From positions 1-64,000 of the IMG/VR virus record IMGVR_UViG_3300035565_000042: DNA of 64,000 nt, one strand, 5' to 3'. This document shows, piece by piece, positions 45,903 to 53,164 of the stretch (within the stretch, counting starts at the first letter, position 1; each line of letters begins with the position of its first letter). The position numbers were made by a program, and so were the translations under genes. Below the pieces are notes generated by a model. The model saw only the letters and a list, made by a program, of their open reading frames with translations, did no database searches and was not told the origin of the DNA. The DNA is from a virus.

Positions 45903-46350
45903 ATTCTTCTTTTGTTATTTCAATATATTTGGTTTTGCACATTTTATGATCGTTTGGCGAAACATGACCCTCAGCGATAGGAAGCCAATAAGGGAATCCG
46001 TTAAACTCAAACTTTGTCCCACAATCAACACATTTGAAATATCTTAATGGTTTTGTCTCTGGCTTATCAGGTGCGGATAACTCTGCAATAGCATCTAACC
46101 TTTCTCTTAAATGGTCAATAAAATTATGACTCAAATCGGTAGTCTCAAGACTTCGAGGAGTGCTACAAAATGTTAACCATTCAATTAATTCATCACATAA
46201 TTTCCGTCTCTCTTTCGAGGGGATAGACTGAGAGGCAAATTCTTCCATTGCCTCAATCGCCTCTTGTTGTGTGAATTTCAATGTATGACCAAAATTAGAG
46301 TCACTTTTTTGATAAATTTTATCAAGTATTTCTTCTTCTGTCTTTTCCAT
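45889..46350 (-). CDS. Zinc-ribbon-containing phage protein (153 aa)
   Basis: N-terminal helices ('FTQQEAIEAMEEFASQSI'), then 'FKCVDCGTKFEF...HKMCKTKYIEITKEEYEKQ', with C-x2-C and a later H/C that could form a zinc site. Overlaps the following gene by 14 nt. Unknown. Confidence 0.72.
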   Translation of the reverse strand: MEKTEEEILDKIYQKSDSNFGHTLKFTQQEAIEAMEEFASQSIPSKERRKLCDELIEWLTFCSTPRSLETTDLSHNFIDHLRERLDAIAELSAPDKPETKPLRYFKCVDCGTKFEFNGFPYWLPIAEGHVSPNDHKMCKTKYIEITKEEYEKQ

Positions 46351-46354
46351 GATA

Positions 46355-47326
46355 TTAGTTTATTTTAATTCCTGTGATCTCCTCAAATACATTAGCATCA
46401 AAGTTTGGAAGTGCCTTGAGCAGTTTTATATCTTCTTTAGATGCGTCTTTATAGGCTATTGCCCATGCTTCTTTATAACTGACAGTTTTTAAATAACCAT
46501 CAGTCACAAAAGCATCTTTGTTTGACTTCTTCTCATCATCTGTCATATTGCTCCACGAAACCCATGTATCAATATTGATATTATAAATGAAATTAGGCTT
46601 TGGTGCATTATCCCAAACTTCTCTTTCGCATTCCTTATTGAATACTAAAATAGTATTAGGGGTAATTGAATTAAAGTTCCCTGAGTTTCCGTCCCCTGAG
46701 TTTCCGTTCCCTGAGTTTCCGTTCCCTGAGTTTCTGTACCCTGAGTTTCCGTACCCTGAGTTTCCGTCCCCTGAGTTTCCGTCCCCTGAGTTTCCGTCCC
46801 CTGAGTTTCTGTACCCTGAGTTTCTGTACCCTGAGTTTCTGTTCCCTGAGTTTCCGTTCCCTGAGTTTCTGTACCCTGAGTTTCTGTCCCCTGAGTTTCC
46901 GTACCCTGAGTTTCCGTCCCCTGAGTTTCCGTCCCCTGAGTTTCCGTCCCCTGAGTTTCTGTACCCTGAGTTTCTGTTCCCTGAGTTTCCGTCCCCTGAG
47001 TTTCTGTACCCTGAGTTTCCTATGCCAGAATTAGCAAGAGTTAACATCTCTTCCCACGTCACTTCCCTCACAATGGTTATCTTCTGAGCGCATTGCTTAT
47101 CGCTGTCAAGACCTAATATAATACCCGACAGTATAACTTCAGCAACTTTGTTTTTGGGGTCAAAAGAATAATATGTAAAGCAATCGGATACCTTCTGACA
47201 GGCATGAAATCCACGCTCACACATAGACGGCTCTTCTTTGATTGAATAAGTCTTTCCGGTTTCATATTGAAATCCCCTGTACTTCCAATCAGGGTCAAAT
47301 ACTTTGTACGCTTTTACTGTTTTCAT
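46355..47326 (-). CDS. DUF7666-type head with degenerate pentapeptide repeats
   Basis: 323 residues. The N-terminus ('YKVFDPDWKYRGFQYETGKTYSIKEEPSMCERGFHACQKVSDCFTYY') matches a small phage domain seen in front of pentapeptide-like repeats. Residues about 102-222 contain some 24 copies of a five-residue (N-S-G-x-x) repeat; the C-terminus is a charged helical tail. Pentapeptide solenoids mimic DNA or bind gyrase in some cases; here the motif is N-S-G rather than A-(D/N)-L-x-x, so the fold is uncertain. Confidence 0.78.
   Translation of the reverse strand: MKTVKAYKVFDPDWKYRGFQYETGKTYSIKEEPSMCERGFHACQKVSDCFTYYSFDPKNKVAEVILSGIILGLDSDKQCAQKITIVREVTWEEMLTLANSGIGNSGYRNSGDGNSGNRNSGYRNSGDGNSGDGNSGDGNSGYGNSGDRNSGYRNSGNGNSGNRNSGYRNSGYRNSGDGNSGDGNSGDGNSGYGNSGYRNSGNGNSGNGNSGDGNSGNFNSITPNTILVFNKECEREVWDNAPKPNFIYNINIDTWVSWSNMTDDEKKSNKDAFVTDGYLKTVSYKEAWAIAYKDASKEDIKLLKALPNFDANVFEEITGIKIN
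46679..47026 (-). repeat. 15-bp tandem repeat tract inside the repeat protein
   Basis: About 23 tandem copies of a 15-bp unit (+ strand CCTGAGTTTCNGTNC) with variation mainly at two positions. It codes the N-S-G-x-x repeats. Such tracts change copy number by slippage or recombination. Confidence 0.95.
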
Positions 47327-47346
47327 ATAGTTAGTTTTTAGTTTGT

Positions 47347-47580
47347 TTATTTGACCTCGGTGATTTCGCTGTTAACAATCAAATTCCTTGTAACTTTTGT
47401 AGGCTTTAATGCACCCGCCATTTGACTCATTATTTCGAGTTGAATATGTTCCAGCCATCCTAACAACTCCTGAGCTGTAAACCCGTCATTAGTGCGTTCA
47501 ACGTGTAGTCCTTCTTCAAAGTCACTGACCTTAATGGTGTAGACTTTTACTGATCTTGGTTTTTTAGTTTCTTTTTCCAT
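47347..47580 (-). CDS. Small hypothetical protein (77 aa)
   Basis: ATG 47580; a TTG farther upstream is less likely. 'KPRSVKVYTIKVSDFEEGLHVERTNDGFTAQELLGWLEHIQLEIMSQM' is a common small phage protein type; unknown function. Confidence 0.7.
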   Translation of the reverse strand: MEKETKKPRSVKVYTIKVSDFEEGLHVERTNDGFTAQELLGWLEHIQLEIMSQMAGALKPTKVTRNLIVNSEITEVK

Positions 47581-47634
47581 ATCTTCAATTTGTGCAATGT
47601 ATCTTATATCCCATAAAAGGCATGAAGCCAACAG

Positions 47635-48054
47635 TCATTTGAATGTTACCATTCCACTTTCATTATGGACAAACCCTCTATACATGAAATCAGCATCGCT
47701 GATATACGGAGAGATCTTTTCCATATCCACATCATTAAACACTATGTTTCTTAGATGAAGTTCATAGCCAACATATCTTAGAGCTACAGCTGCAACAACA
47801 GCTTCATCGATTGCTCTTCTCATTAAAGCTTTCGAAGTAAACATTCCATCACATTTATTGTAAGTCTCAATGATGTCATGTAAGATCTTGCATATATTCA
47901 ATAAATGCGAGTCTTGAAGAAGATAGATAAACTCTTCAGTTCCGTCCCTGGATGTCCAGGTCTTTATATCATGATCCTGCAATGGTATTCTGCAATATAC
48001 CGGAGTTGTCACGCGCTTGGAGCGATACTGTGCTAATCTGCTGTTTGGTTCCAT
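47635..48054 (-). CDS. Hypothetical protein (139 aa)
   Basis: 'RIPLQDHDIKTWTSRDGTEEFIYLLQDSHLLNICKILHDIIETYNKCDGMF...LMRRAIDEAVVAAVALRYVGYELHLRNIVF'. Mixed alpha/beta, no family recognised. A 54-nt gap follows. Confidence 0.75.
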   Translation of the reverse strand: MEPNSRLAQYRSKRVTTPVYCRIPLQDHDIKTWTSRDGTEEFIYLLQDSHLLNICKILHDIIETYNKCDGMFTSKALMRRAIDEAVVAAVALRYVGYELHLRNIVFNDVDMEKISPYISDADFMYRGFVHNESGMVTFK

Positions 48055-48073
48055 TTCTTGTTATTTAGTATAA

Positions 48074-48562
48074 TCAAGAAAATGATAACTCTTTTGGATA
48101 TATGAGCCAGGCAAAGATAATCCGTTTCTTCAAATAGTTCGGATAGTTACAATTGGCATATGCTTCACGGAAAAATGGATTTTCCTGCATGAACCACGCA
48201 ACAAGGAATGGCAGTAAGAACTTGTTAAGAATGCTTACTTTCTTTTTAAAGCTTCGGAATCCGCTTATGAGTATGATAAGTGGATATACCAAGAGCAATA
48301 ACAATGAAAACCATCCTACAAGGTAGGAAAGGCCTATCATAGCTATTATCTCTGCCTGTAATATCTCTTCCTGTTGCTTGAGCATAATAGCGTCCATATT
48401 GCCCTGCAAATCGCTTGTAGTGAGTTTTGTCATATGCTTTGATCCGTAGAATATGAATGGATAGATCACCACCGATGTAAAATCTTCATATATCTTTCGC
48501 CTGAGCAACCATGGCCAGGCAACCTTGAACCCTTTGAGGATATTAAAATGGTACGACTTCAT
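48074..48562 (-). CDS. Membrane-associated protein (162 aa)
   Basis: A strong hydrophobic double segment near residues 72-100 ('MIGLSYLVGWFSLLLLLVYPLIILISG') and a further hydrophobic stretch ('LLPFLVAWFM'). It overlaps the upstream gene by 20 nt. Possible holin or membrane-remodelling protein. Confidence 0.72.
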   Translation of the reverse strand: MKSYHFNILKGFKVAWPWLLRRKIYEDFTSVVIYPFIFYGSKHMTKLTTSDLQGNMDAIMLKQQEEILQAEIIAMIGLSYLVGWFSLLLLLVYPLIILISGFRSFKKKVSILNKFLLPFLVAWFMQENPFFREAYANCNYPNYLKKRIIFAWLIYPKELSFS

Positions 48563-49079
48563 TTTTTCTGTGTTTAGTTTTTATTTCTTCCCAGAATGTG
48601 TCCAGAATCATTTCATGGAACATTTTCTTTGGTTTGTATATTACAACAACTCTCTTATCTGCCGGCAACTCTGCAAGAGAGTCTTTAAGTGATGTTCTTA
48701 CAGGGCGTGTCTTAACCAATGCATGATGCAGACATATCAATATTCGATCAAATATCTTCGATTCAAGGAAATGATCATGCTCAATATTTGACATTCCTTT
48801 TACAACTGATAATGGATCGGGCCGGCCACTTATATCTTTGACAAGGAATTGCTCGTATTCAGCGAATAATTGTTTAATGTCTGCTCTGATATCGCTTTCA
48901 CGCATAGTATCAGGGAATACAATGGAATAGCCAAAATATTCCCTGACTATCTGGTAACGATCTTTAAGCGGAAGGCTTTCATAGTGATCAACAGTCAAGG
49001 CTCCTTCTTCCATGATATACGAAACAAACTTGCGCGTGGTATTCGGAGCCAATGACTGCAAGGACTCTATCATTCTCAT
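48543..49079 (-). CDS. Hypothetical protein (178 aa)
   Basis: Helical, with 'VVVIYKPKKMFHEMILDTFWEEIKTKHRK' at the end. Starts 19 nt after a promoter-like element and near the upstream gene's stop. Unknown. Confidence 0.76.
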   Translation of the reverse strand: MRMIESLQSLAPNTTRKFVSYIMEEGALTVDHYESLPLKDRYQIVREYFGYSIVFPDTMRESDIRADIKQLFAEYEQFLVKDISGRPDPLSVVKGMSNIEHDHFLESKIFDRILICLHHALVKTRPVRTSLKDSLAELPADKRVVVIYKPKKMFHEMILDTFWEEIKTKHRKNEVVPF

Positions 49080-49097
49080 GTTTACATGAATCTTATA

Positions 49098-49112
49098 AAA
49101 ATGGAATAATTT
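49098..49112 (-). promoter_or_regulatory. Phage promoter-like element
   Basis: The - strand reads AAATTATTCCATTTT, 19 nt before ATG 49079, immediately downstream of the stop at 49113. Fits the shared pattern. Confidence 0.5.
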
Positions 49113-49976
49113 TTACTCCTTGTATATCTTCAGAAGCGTGGTAATGGCATCGAGTTCAGTATTTGCATCATCAATCCTGGTCTCGAGTTCACGTATCTCT
49201 GCCTGAAGCAATTTCTTCCTGAGGGTAAGATCAATGATCTTATGCTGTTCGGCAGGCTTTTCGATCTTCTCGACATTATCTTTAAAGCTGAACTTCCTGT
49301 CCTTTATTCTTTTGATGTCCGGAGAGTCTATTGTCTCTGTTGAATTCAGATCTTCCATTTCTGCAAGAGTCTTGAGAGGACTCTGCGTTATATTCTCCGG
49401 GGAATGTTCATTCATGCCATTAGCCTCTGGATCTTTTATTTCAGCAGGTTGTGATGCGTTCTGAATTTCTTCATGAAAACCACCTTTCTTTTCTATCATT
49501 TTCAGAAGAGAGTCTTCATATATCATTCCGGCCAGTTCAGAAGTATCACTTTCATTGGCAAATTCTCTCCAATCGAATGTGTCAGTCTTGATCATGAATG
49601 ATACTGCCATGTCCTTCACTACAGTGTCGGAAAGCAAACTATAGCTCTTTGTTTTCACAAAAGAGATGTATGCCTGGTTTACTTTTATCTTGTCTGCCAT
49701 CTCTCTTTGTTTGCATTTCAGGTCATCGACAATCGCAATGATCATCTCAGCCATCATGTCAACAAGTTGTTTCTTTGTCTCAGCATTCTCAAAAACGAAT
49801 CTTTCAGTTGTCATAATATTGTGTTTAATTGGTTCCTGTTTTTCAGTCATATCAGTTGCCGGCACCAGTTCATCACTCACACGCCTAACAATGGGCGCAT
49901 GGGATGTGTCTGGTGCATATTTACCAAGAAAAGTATTGTAATCCATTACACATGGATCGGTTTCGTCTGGCATCAT
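49113..49976 (-). CDS. HTH protein with C-terminal coiled coil
   Basis: 287 residues. 'KCKQREMADKIKVNQAYISFVKTKSYSLLSD' (about residues 87-117) resembles a Cro/C1-type helix-turn-helix; the last ~50 residues form a coiled coil ('KKLLQAEIRELETRIDDANTELDAITTLL'). A disordered Pro/Ser/Glu-rich linker joins them. Likely transcription or DNA-binding regulator. Confidence 0.72.
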   Translation of the reverse strand: MMPDETDPCVMDYNTFLGKYAPDTSHAPIVRRVSDELVPATDMTEKQEPIKHNIMTTERFVFENAETKKQLVDMMAEMIIAIVDDLKCKQREMADKIKVNQAYISFVKTKSYSLLSDTVVKDMAVSFMIKTDTFDWREFANESDTSELAGMIYEDSLLKMIEKKGGFHEEIQNASQPAEIKDPEANGMNEHSPENITQSPLKTLAEMEDLNSTETIDSPDIKRIKDRKFSFKDNVEKIEKPAEQHKIIDLTLRKKLLQAEIRELETRIDDANTELDAITTLLKIYKE

Positions 49977-49986
49977 AGCAATATTG

Positions 49987-50187
49987 TTAGTTGTTTTCTG
50001 TAAGCAGAAGATCTGCAGCCTTCAGAAATGTTTCATCTGAATATTCTTTATCACCAGTACGGTCAAGAAGCTCAAATACCTGATTATTTTTCTTCAGTGC
50101 ATCTTCAAAGATATGATCAGATAATGATTCTCTGTCTTTAAAGTTTTCTAATAGCCATTTGTGGTAAGCGGTCAGATTTGTTTTCAT
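49987..50187 (-). CDS. Small acidic protein (66 aa)
   Basis: 'HIFEDALKKNNQVFELLDRTGDKEYSDETFLKAADLLLTENN', helical. It begins 50 nt inside the 3' end of the lysin gene. Not recognised. Confidence 0.65.
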   Translation of the reverse strand: MKTNLTAYHKWLLENFKDRESLSDHIFEDALKKNNQVFELLDRTGDKEYSDETFLKAADLLLTENN

Positions 50188-50593
50188 AAAGATATGTTTT
50201 TACTTTTTTCCAATAATCCTTTGTCTTTGGGCCAGAACCATTCCATTTCCTGGCTATTGTCTCCATATCATTCGGCCCTATCTCATTAGCGTAATATAGA
50301 AACACTTTCTCCGCTTTATGATAATCTCTCATCTCCCAGAGAGTATATCGTATGCCTGTTCGTTTGTAGTAGTCGTTGAGGCGAACCTGTCTTATTTGAA
50401 AATAACCGAATGCATATTCATTCCAGTTTATCTTCAGAGTATCAAGATTCGTTTCAACTTTACCAATCGCATATATGATTTTCTTATATGGATCTATTGC
50501 CTTTGCTTTCTCAATATATAGCGTGGTATATCCTGGTGCAAACAGGATCTTGGCTAACATTAGAAAAGCAATGATTAATAGTGCTTGTTTCAT
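50138..50593 (-). CDS. Lytic transglycosylase-type endolysin with N-terminal anchor
   Basis: 151 residues. An N-terminal hydrophobic segment (about 3-22) suggests a signal-arrest/anchor. 'IIYAIGKVETNLDTLKINWNEYAFGYFQIRQVRLNDYY' has E47 in the SLT/lysozyme-type position followed by the A-F-G-Y-F-Q-I motif, and 'METIARKWNGSGPKTKDYW' is the usual end block. It cleaves peptidoglycan, probably for lysis. Confidence 0.85.
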   Translation of the reverse strand: MKQALLIIAFLMLAKILFAPGYTTLYIEKAKAIDPYKKIIYAIGKVETNLDTLKINWNEYAFGYFQIRQVRLNDYYKRTGIRYTLWEMRDYHKAEKVFLYYANEIGPNDMETIARKWNGSGPKTKDYWKKVKTYLYENKSDRLPQMAIRKL

Positions 50594-50624
50594 TCTTTCT
50601 CTTTTTGGTTTATACTCAAAATTT

Positions 50625-50640
50625 CAAAGATGAAATGACT
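50625..50640 (-). promoter_or_regulatory. Promoter and leader of the lysin gene
   Basis: The - strand reads AGTCATTTCATCTTTG, followed 10 nt later by TATAAACCAAAAAGAG before ATG 50593. Both promoter and leader match the shared patterns, with substitutions. Confidence 0.55.
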
Positions 50641-50671
50641 GTAGATATGATAATTTTCGTGAATTGATTTC

Positions 50672-50687
50672 CTATCATTTGACAGGG
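50672..50687 (+). repeat. Isolated iteron-like copy
   Basis: CTATCATTTGACAGGG, identical to the first of three tandem copies at 53165-53180, here in the lysin upstream region. Confidence 0.6.
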
Positions 50688-50741
50688 CATATATGTGAAT
50701 ATGTTTCACACAAAGAACTGTATACGGAACAACAAAGATAC

Positions 50742-50780
50742 AAAAAAAATGATCCCCCGGTACTAATGACCAGGGAATCA
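50742..50780 (-). terminator. Intrinsic terminator
   Basis: The - strand reads TGATTCCCTGGT, CATTAGT loop, ACCGGGGGATCA, then TTTTTTTT. It closes the unit of the paralogue ending at 50809. Confidence 0.88.
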
Positions 50781-50808
50781 CTCTTTCATCATTTCACTTG
50801 TTTGGTGA

Positions 50809-51381
50809 TTAGCCGTCGATATCTGATGTCTCAACAACTGCAACTGCAGCTTTCTTGAACTGGGATATCCTCAGCTGATCCTTGCCTTCATAGGGCTCAT
50901 TGGTGACGTTCACAATGAATTCCTTCTTCTCGGCAATGATTGCATCCAGATCTTCGATACCGGAACCTTCTGCCATTCCCAGTGCAGCAAACAGCTGGTC
51001 CATGATGCCTTCGCATACGGCTGTGTTTGCAGGATCAGGAATTCTGTTCAGTTCCTTGGATTTCGGGTTGACAGCGCAGGCATAGCCTGATACGTCTGTG
51101 AACTTTCCGCTTTCGATCTCTGCAGCTGAGAGCTTGCTGAATGGTACATAACCTTCCAGGTTGAGCCTGTGGGTTAATCCACCTTTACCTTCAGTGCTGA
51201 CAACTGTTATTGCAAGCTGTTCGCAAGGGTTGGTGTAGTCCGGAAGAGTCTCTTTGAGGGTTCCGTCATAGTTGTGAAACGAATCAGTCGGCCTGAATGA
51301 TACGAGCCTGACTTTGTTGGCACCGGTAGGCAGTTTTGCGAATACCGGGGTCTTGCTCTTGTAAGAAGCGATTTTTGTCAT
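50809..51381 (-). CDS. Paralogue A of an abundant-type phage protein (ssDNA-binding-like?)
   Basis: 190 residues, ungapped-alignable to the gene at 53402-53974 with about 70% identity by eye. 'NKVRLVSFRPTDSFHNYDGTLKE' and 'LTHRLNLEGYVPFSKLSAAEIESGKF', ending in an acidic 'ETSDIDG'. The fold is unknown; beta-rich core with an acidic tail resembles ssDNA-binding proteins. It has its own promoter, leader and terminator, the usual sign of strong independent expression. Confidence 0.82.
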   Translation of the reverse strand: MTKIASYKSKTPVFAKLPTGANKVRLVSFRPTDSFHNYDGTLKETLPDYTNPCEQLAITVVSTEGKGGLTHRLNLEGYVPFSKLSAAEIESGKFTDVSGYACAVNPKSKELNRIPDPANTAVCEGIMDQLFAALGMAEGSGIEDLDAIIAEKKEFIVNVTNEPYEGKDQLRISQFKKAAVAVVETSDIDG

Positions 51382-51389
51382 TTTCTTTC

Positions 51390-51433
51390 TTTTTGGTTAG
51401 ACAATTTGAAAATACTCATGATAAAATAATTTA
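51390..51433 (-). promoter_or_regulatory. Promoter and leader of paralogue A
   Basis: The - strand promoter AATTATTTTATCATGA (51416-51433) is followed 12 nt on by TGTCTAACCAAAAA (51390-51403), 9 nt before the ATG. The 14-nt leader is the perfect complement of a segment of the + strand RNA at 56140-56153. Confidence 0.65.
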
Positions 51434-51449
51434 CTGGCACATATATCAA

Positions 51450-51504
51450 AAAAGACGCGGGGGGATCATTGAGAAGGTTAACTCAATAATCGACAACCCG
51501 CGTC
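51450..51504 (-). terminator. Two-part hairpin terminator
   Basis: The - strand outer stem GACGCGGG / CCCGCGTC, inner hairpin ATTATTGAG / CTCAATGAT, then TTTTTT. It ends the short transcript that begins near 51770. Confidence 0.85.
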
Positions 51505-51513
51505 TAAAATAAG

Positions 51514-51750
51514 TCATTGTCTCTGGTCCTCAGGAACGTCTTTCTGGCATTGTTCAGATACCACATCGGACGTGACCTGTCTCACCATTGTGCATAACAC
51601 TTCCTCTGCATTGAATTTATGTACCGTTAACGTTAACGGAACTGCCGTTAAATCTTTATCGGTTGACCGTGTCTTGGTCTATTCCGGTATTTCACCGGTG
51701 TGAAAGTCTAAACAGGCAATTAAACCTGAAATTATGCGACAATAACTCAT
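51514..51750 (-). pseudogene. Small ORF interrupted by one TAG
   Basis: From ATG 51750: MSYCRIISGLIACLDFHTGE plus IPE, a TAG (51679-51681), then 54 further in-frame codons (TKTRSTDKDL... to ...DVPEDQRQ) to a TGA at 51514. Either a readthrough or pseudogene frame, two unrelated peptides, or a non-coding leader. It lies inside a promoter-terminator unit, so the RNA itself may be functional. Confidence 0.45.
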
Positions 51751-51769
51751 CGGTTAATTAACCAATAAT

Positions 51770-51786
51770 CGGGAATAAAATAATTT
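51770..51786 (-). promoter_or_regulatory. Promoter-like element of the 51.5-kb transcript
   Basis: The - strand reads AATTATTTTATTCCCG, followed by an 18-nt near-palindrome with core GGTTAATTAACC (about 51748-51765), which may be an operator. Confidence 0.55.
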
Positions 51787-51794
51787 CTTTGCTA

Positions 51795-51956
51795 TTACTT
51801 TCCTCTCTTTTTATGAGGAAACCTGGCACGCATGTTATTTTCTCTTTTACTCTCCTGAGCTGTCATATACTCATGAAGGTCTTTAGCGCCAGATGGCGTG
51901 AATATATGTCTGCTTTTCAGAAAAGCAAACGTATCCTTGTTACTGAGCTTTGCCAT
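51795..51956 (-). CDS. Small basic protein (53 aa)
   Basis: MAKLSNKDTFAFLKSRHIFT at the start; basic end ('MRARFPHKKRGK'). Starts 4 nt after the upstream gene and ends with TAA-TAG. Probable small DNA/RNA-binding protein; no family known. Confidence 0.7.
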   Translation of the reverse strand: MAKLSNKDTFAFLKSRHIFTPSGAKDLHEYMTAQESKRENNMRARFPHKKRGK

Positions 51957-51960
51957 GATA

Positions 51961-52302
51961 TTATTTGTCTTTTATTAAAAGTTTACAAACTGGTGAATTC
52001 ACATACCCTGTCCTCACATACCTGACAGGATCCGATATTATCCCTGCCTCAACAAGTACTGCCAGCATCCCTTCATTCTCACTGTAGTCCTTGATGATTA
52101 CTTCATCATCTGTCATCATCTCTGCCGGCAGGTTTATAGTTGCCACAGCTATATCCTCCATTCCCGGATATGCTATATAGTCATCCTCCCGTATGGTATT
52201 GGCATTTACCAGGACTATTGCCTTCCTTCCATTGCCATACTCCCTGAGCTGTACATTACACAGCCACTGCCTGAACTGTACCTTCTTCCCTGTTTCCACC
52301 AT
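51961..52302 (-). CDS. Hypothetical protein (113 aa)
   Basis: Beta-rich: 'QWLCNVQLREYGNGRKAIVLVNANTIREDDYIAYPGMEDIAVATINLPAEMM', 'IIKDYSENEGMLAVLVEAGIIS'. Begins 3 nt after the small membrane protein's stop. Not recognised. Confidence 0.78.
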   Translation of the reverse strand: MVETGKKVQFRQWLCNVQLREYGNGRKAIVLVNANTIREDDYIAYPGMEDIAVATINLPAEMMTDDEVIIKDYSENEGMLAVLVEAGIISDPVRYVRTGYVNSPVCKLLIKDK

Positions 52303-52305
52303 GAC

Positions 52306-52431
52306 TCAGACCCTCGCATGTTTGTTACTGTTCCTTACATACTTCACTACTGTTATAACAAAGTATGCCACTATCAGTACTGCAGAAGTGATCTCAATCA
52401 CTCCCCCTGCATTGCAAGCTATTGTTTCCAT
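52306..52431 (-). CDS. Small membrane protein (41 aa)
   Basis: METIACNAGGVIEITSAVLI at the start, then 'VAYFVITVVKYVRNSNKHARV': one transmembrane helix with a basic tail. First gene of a three-gene operon behind the promoter and leader at 52444-52498. Function unknown. Confidence 0.72.
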   Translation of the reverse strand: METIACNAGGVIEITSAVLIVAYFVITVVKYVRNSNKHARV

Positions 52432-52443
52432 CTTTTTCTTCTC

Positions 52444-52498
52444 TTTGGTTAGACTTTATTATTACTCTATTCATCAATTAACAAAGATAAAATAATTA
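52444..52498 (-). promoter_or_regulatory. Promoter and leader of the 52.4-kb operon
   Basis: The - strand promoter TAATTATTTTATCTTTG (52482-52498), an exact TAnnTTTG with the ATTATT extension, and the leader GTCTAACCAAA (52444-52454), 27 nt later. The best-defined copy of the promoter pattern. Confidence 0.7.
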
Positions 52499-52513
52499 CT
52501 CTGATATCCTCCC

Positions 52514-52563
52514 AGTTATCTACTCATAGAGTTATCTACTCCATCCACCTGAGTCATCTACTC
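52514..52563 (+). repeat. Three DnaA-box-like direct repeats
   Basis: AGTTATCTACTC at 52514-52525 and 52530-52541, and AGTCATCTACTC at 52552-52563. TTATCTACT differs from the DnaA box TTATCCACA at two positions. A fourth copy (AGTTATCTACTT) is at 54659-54670. Confidence 0.75.
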
Positions 52564-52592
52564 GATAAAAAAGGGTTCTCTCTGCACTCTTT

Positions 52593-52671
52593 CCTTATAT
52601 TGTATATAATATATATAATCTTTAAAGAATAATATATATAATATTATAAAAAGAAAAGAAAGATAAAGAAT
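52593..52671. other. AT-rich tract, possible DNA-unwinding element
   Basis: Almost pure A/T with alternating TATA runs, placed about 30 bp from the DnaA-box-like repeats, the classic order of box cluster then unwinding element at bacterial origins. Inference; intergenic. Confidence 0.6.
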
Positions 52672-52850
52672 ATACCTAACCTTCCTTCAATCTTTATATC
52701 CCCTTTCAGTAATATTCCATCAATATCCAATCAGTATGTCCCTCAATGACTCCCTTATTACCTCATATACTATCCATTGTTATCCTTTACTATCAGTAGT
52801 CATCCATAGTCACCCATACCAATCAATCCCCAATACCCCCTCTATCGAAC
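52672..52850. other. G-poor strand, possible origin or primase region
   Basis: On the + strand G is scarce for about 180 bp while C/T/A are abundant, with short recurrent ATCCA/ATCAAT words. No gene fits. Such strand asymmetry occurs at single-strand initiation or primer sites. Confidence 0.45.
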
Positions 52851-52869
52851 TACTGTCATGGCCACGGGC

Positions 52870-52895
52870 TTGTTAACATTGAATGTTTATAACAA
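52870..52895. repeat. Inverted repeat in the origin region
   Basis: TTGTTAACATT, G, AATGTT-TA-TAACAA: nested arms TTGTTA/TAACAA and AACATT/AATGTT with a 2-nt bulge. Could form a cruciform or bind a dimer. Confidence 0.7.
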
Positions 52896-52920
52896 TGGAA
52901 TAGTAATATGTGATGAATGA

Positions 52921-53022
52921 TTATCTTTGTAGTCACTCAGATTCATTCTACGAATCATTTCTAACGTATCTGTCCCTGGTAGGAAGTGGCATGCAAGGCA
53001 AGGCTTATGGAATACCAGGGAC
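52921..53022 (+). ncRNA. Candidate structured + strand RNA
   Basis: TTATCTTTG (52921-52929), a good TAnnTTTG element, leads into a GATTC/GAATC hairpin (52940-52956) and a perfect 10-bp stem GTCCCTGGTA / TACCAGGGAC (52972-53022). No terminator follows, so the 3' end is unclear. No ORF. Confidence 0.4.
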
Positions 53023-53124
53023 TCTTCATTTCATCCCACAGCTATTCTCAGAGGGTTTCAGGGCATTTTGATATGAGAGTGGTATGTAGAGATGTCTGTA
53101 TGGTTATCGTGTCTTAAACACCCT

Positions 53125-53159
53125 CCGTTAACGTACACGATTTAACGGAACATTAACGG
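53125..53159. repeat. CCGTTAAC-type repeats
   Basis: CCGTTAACG (53125-53133), TTAACGG (53142-53148) and TTAACGG (53153-53159). The same word forms a 16-bp palindrome at 51624-51639, suggesting a common binding site. Confidence 0.6.
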
Positions 53160-53164
53160 TAAAA

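Noticed and set aside
46679-47026. CRISPR array
   Set aside because: The repeats are contiguous 15-bp units without spacers, inside a coding frame.
46587-47087. + strand protein of P-E-F-type repeats
   Set aside because: It is the antisense frame of the 15-bp repeat tract in the - strand gene at 46355-47326.
50590-50781. - strand 63-aa ORF upstream of the lysin
   Set aside because: It runs through a terminator, iteron and promoter and overlaps the lysin start; no sign of coding use.
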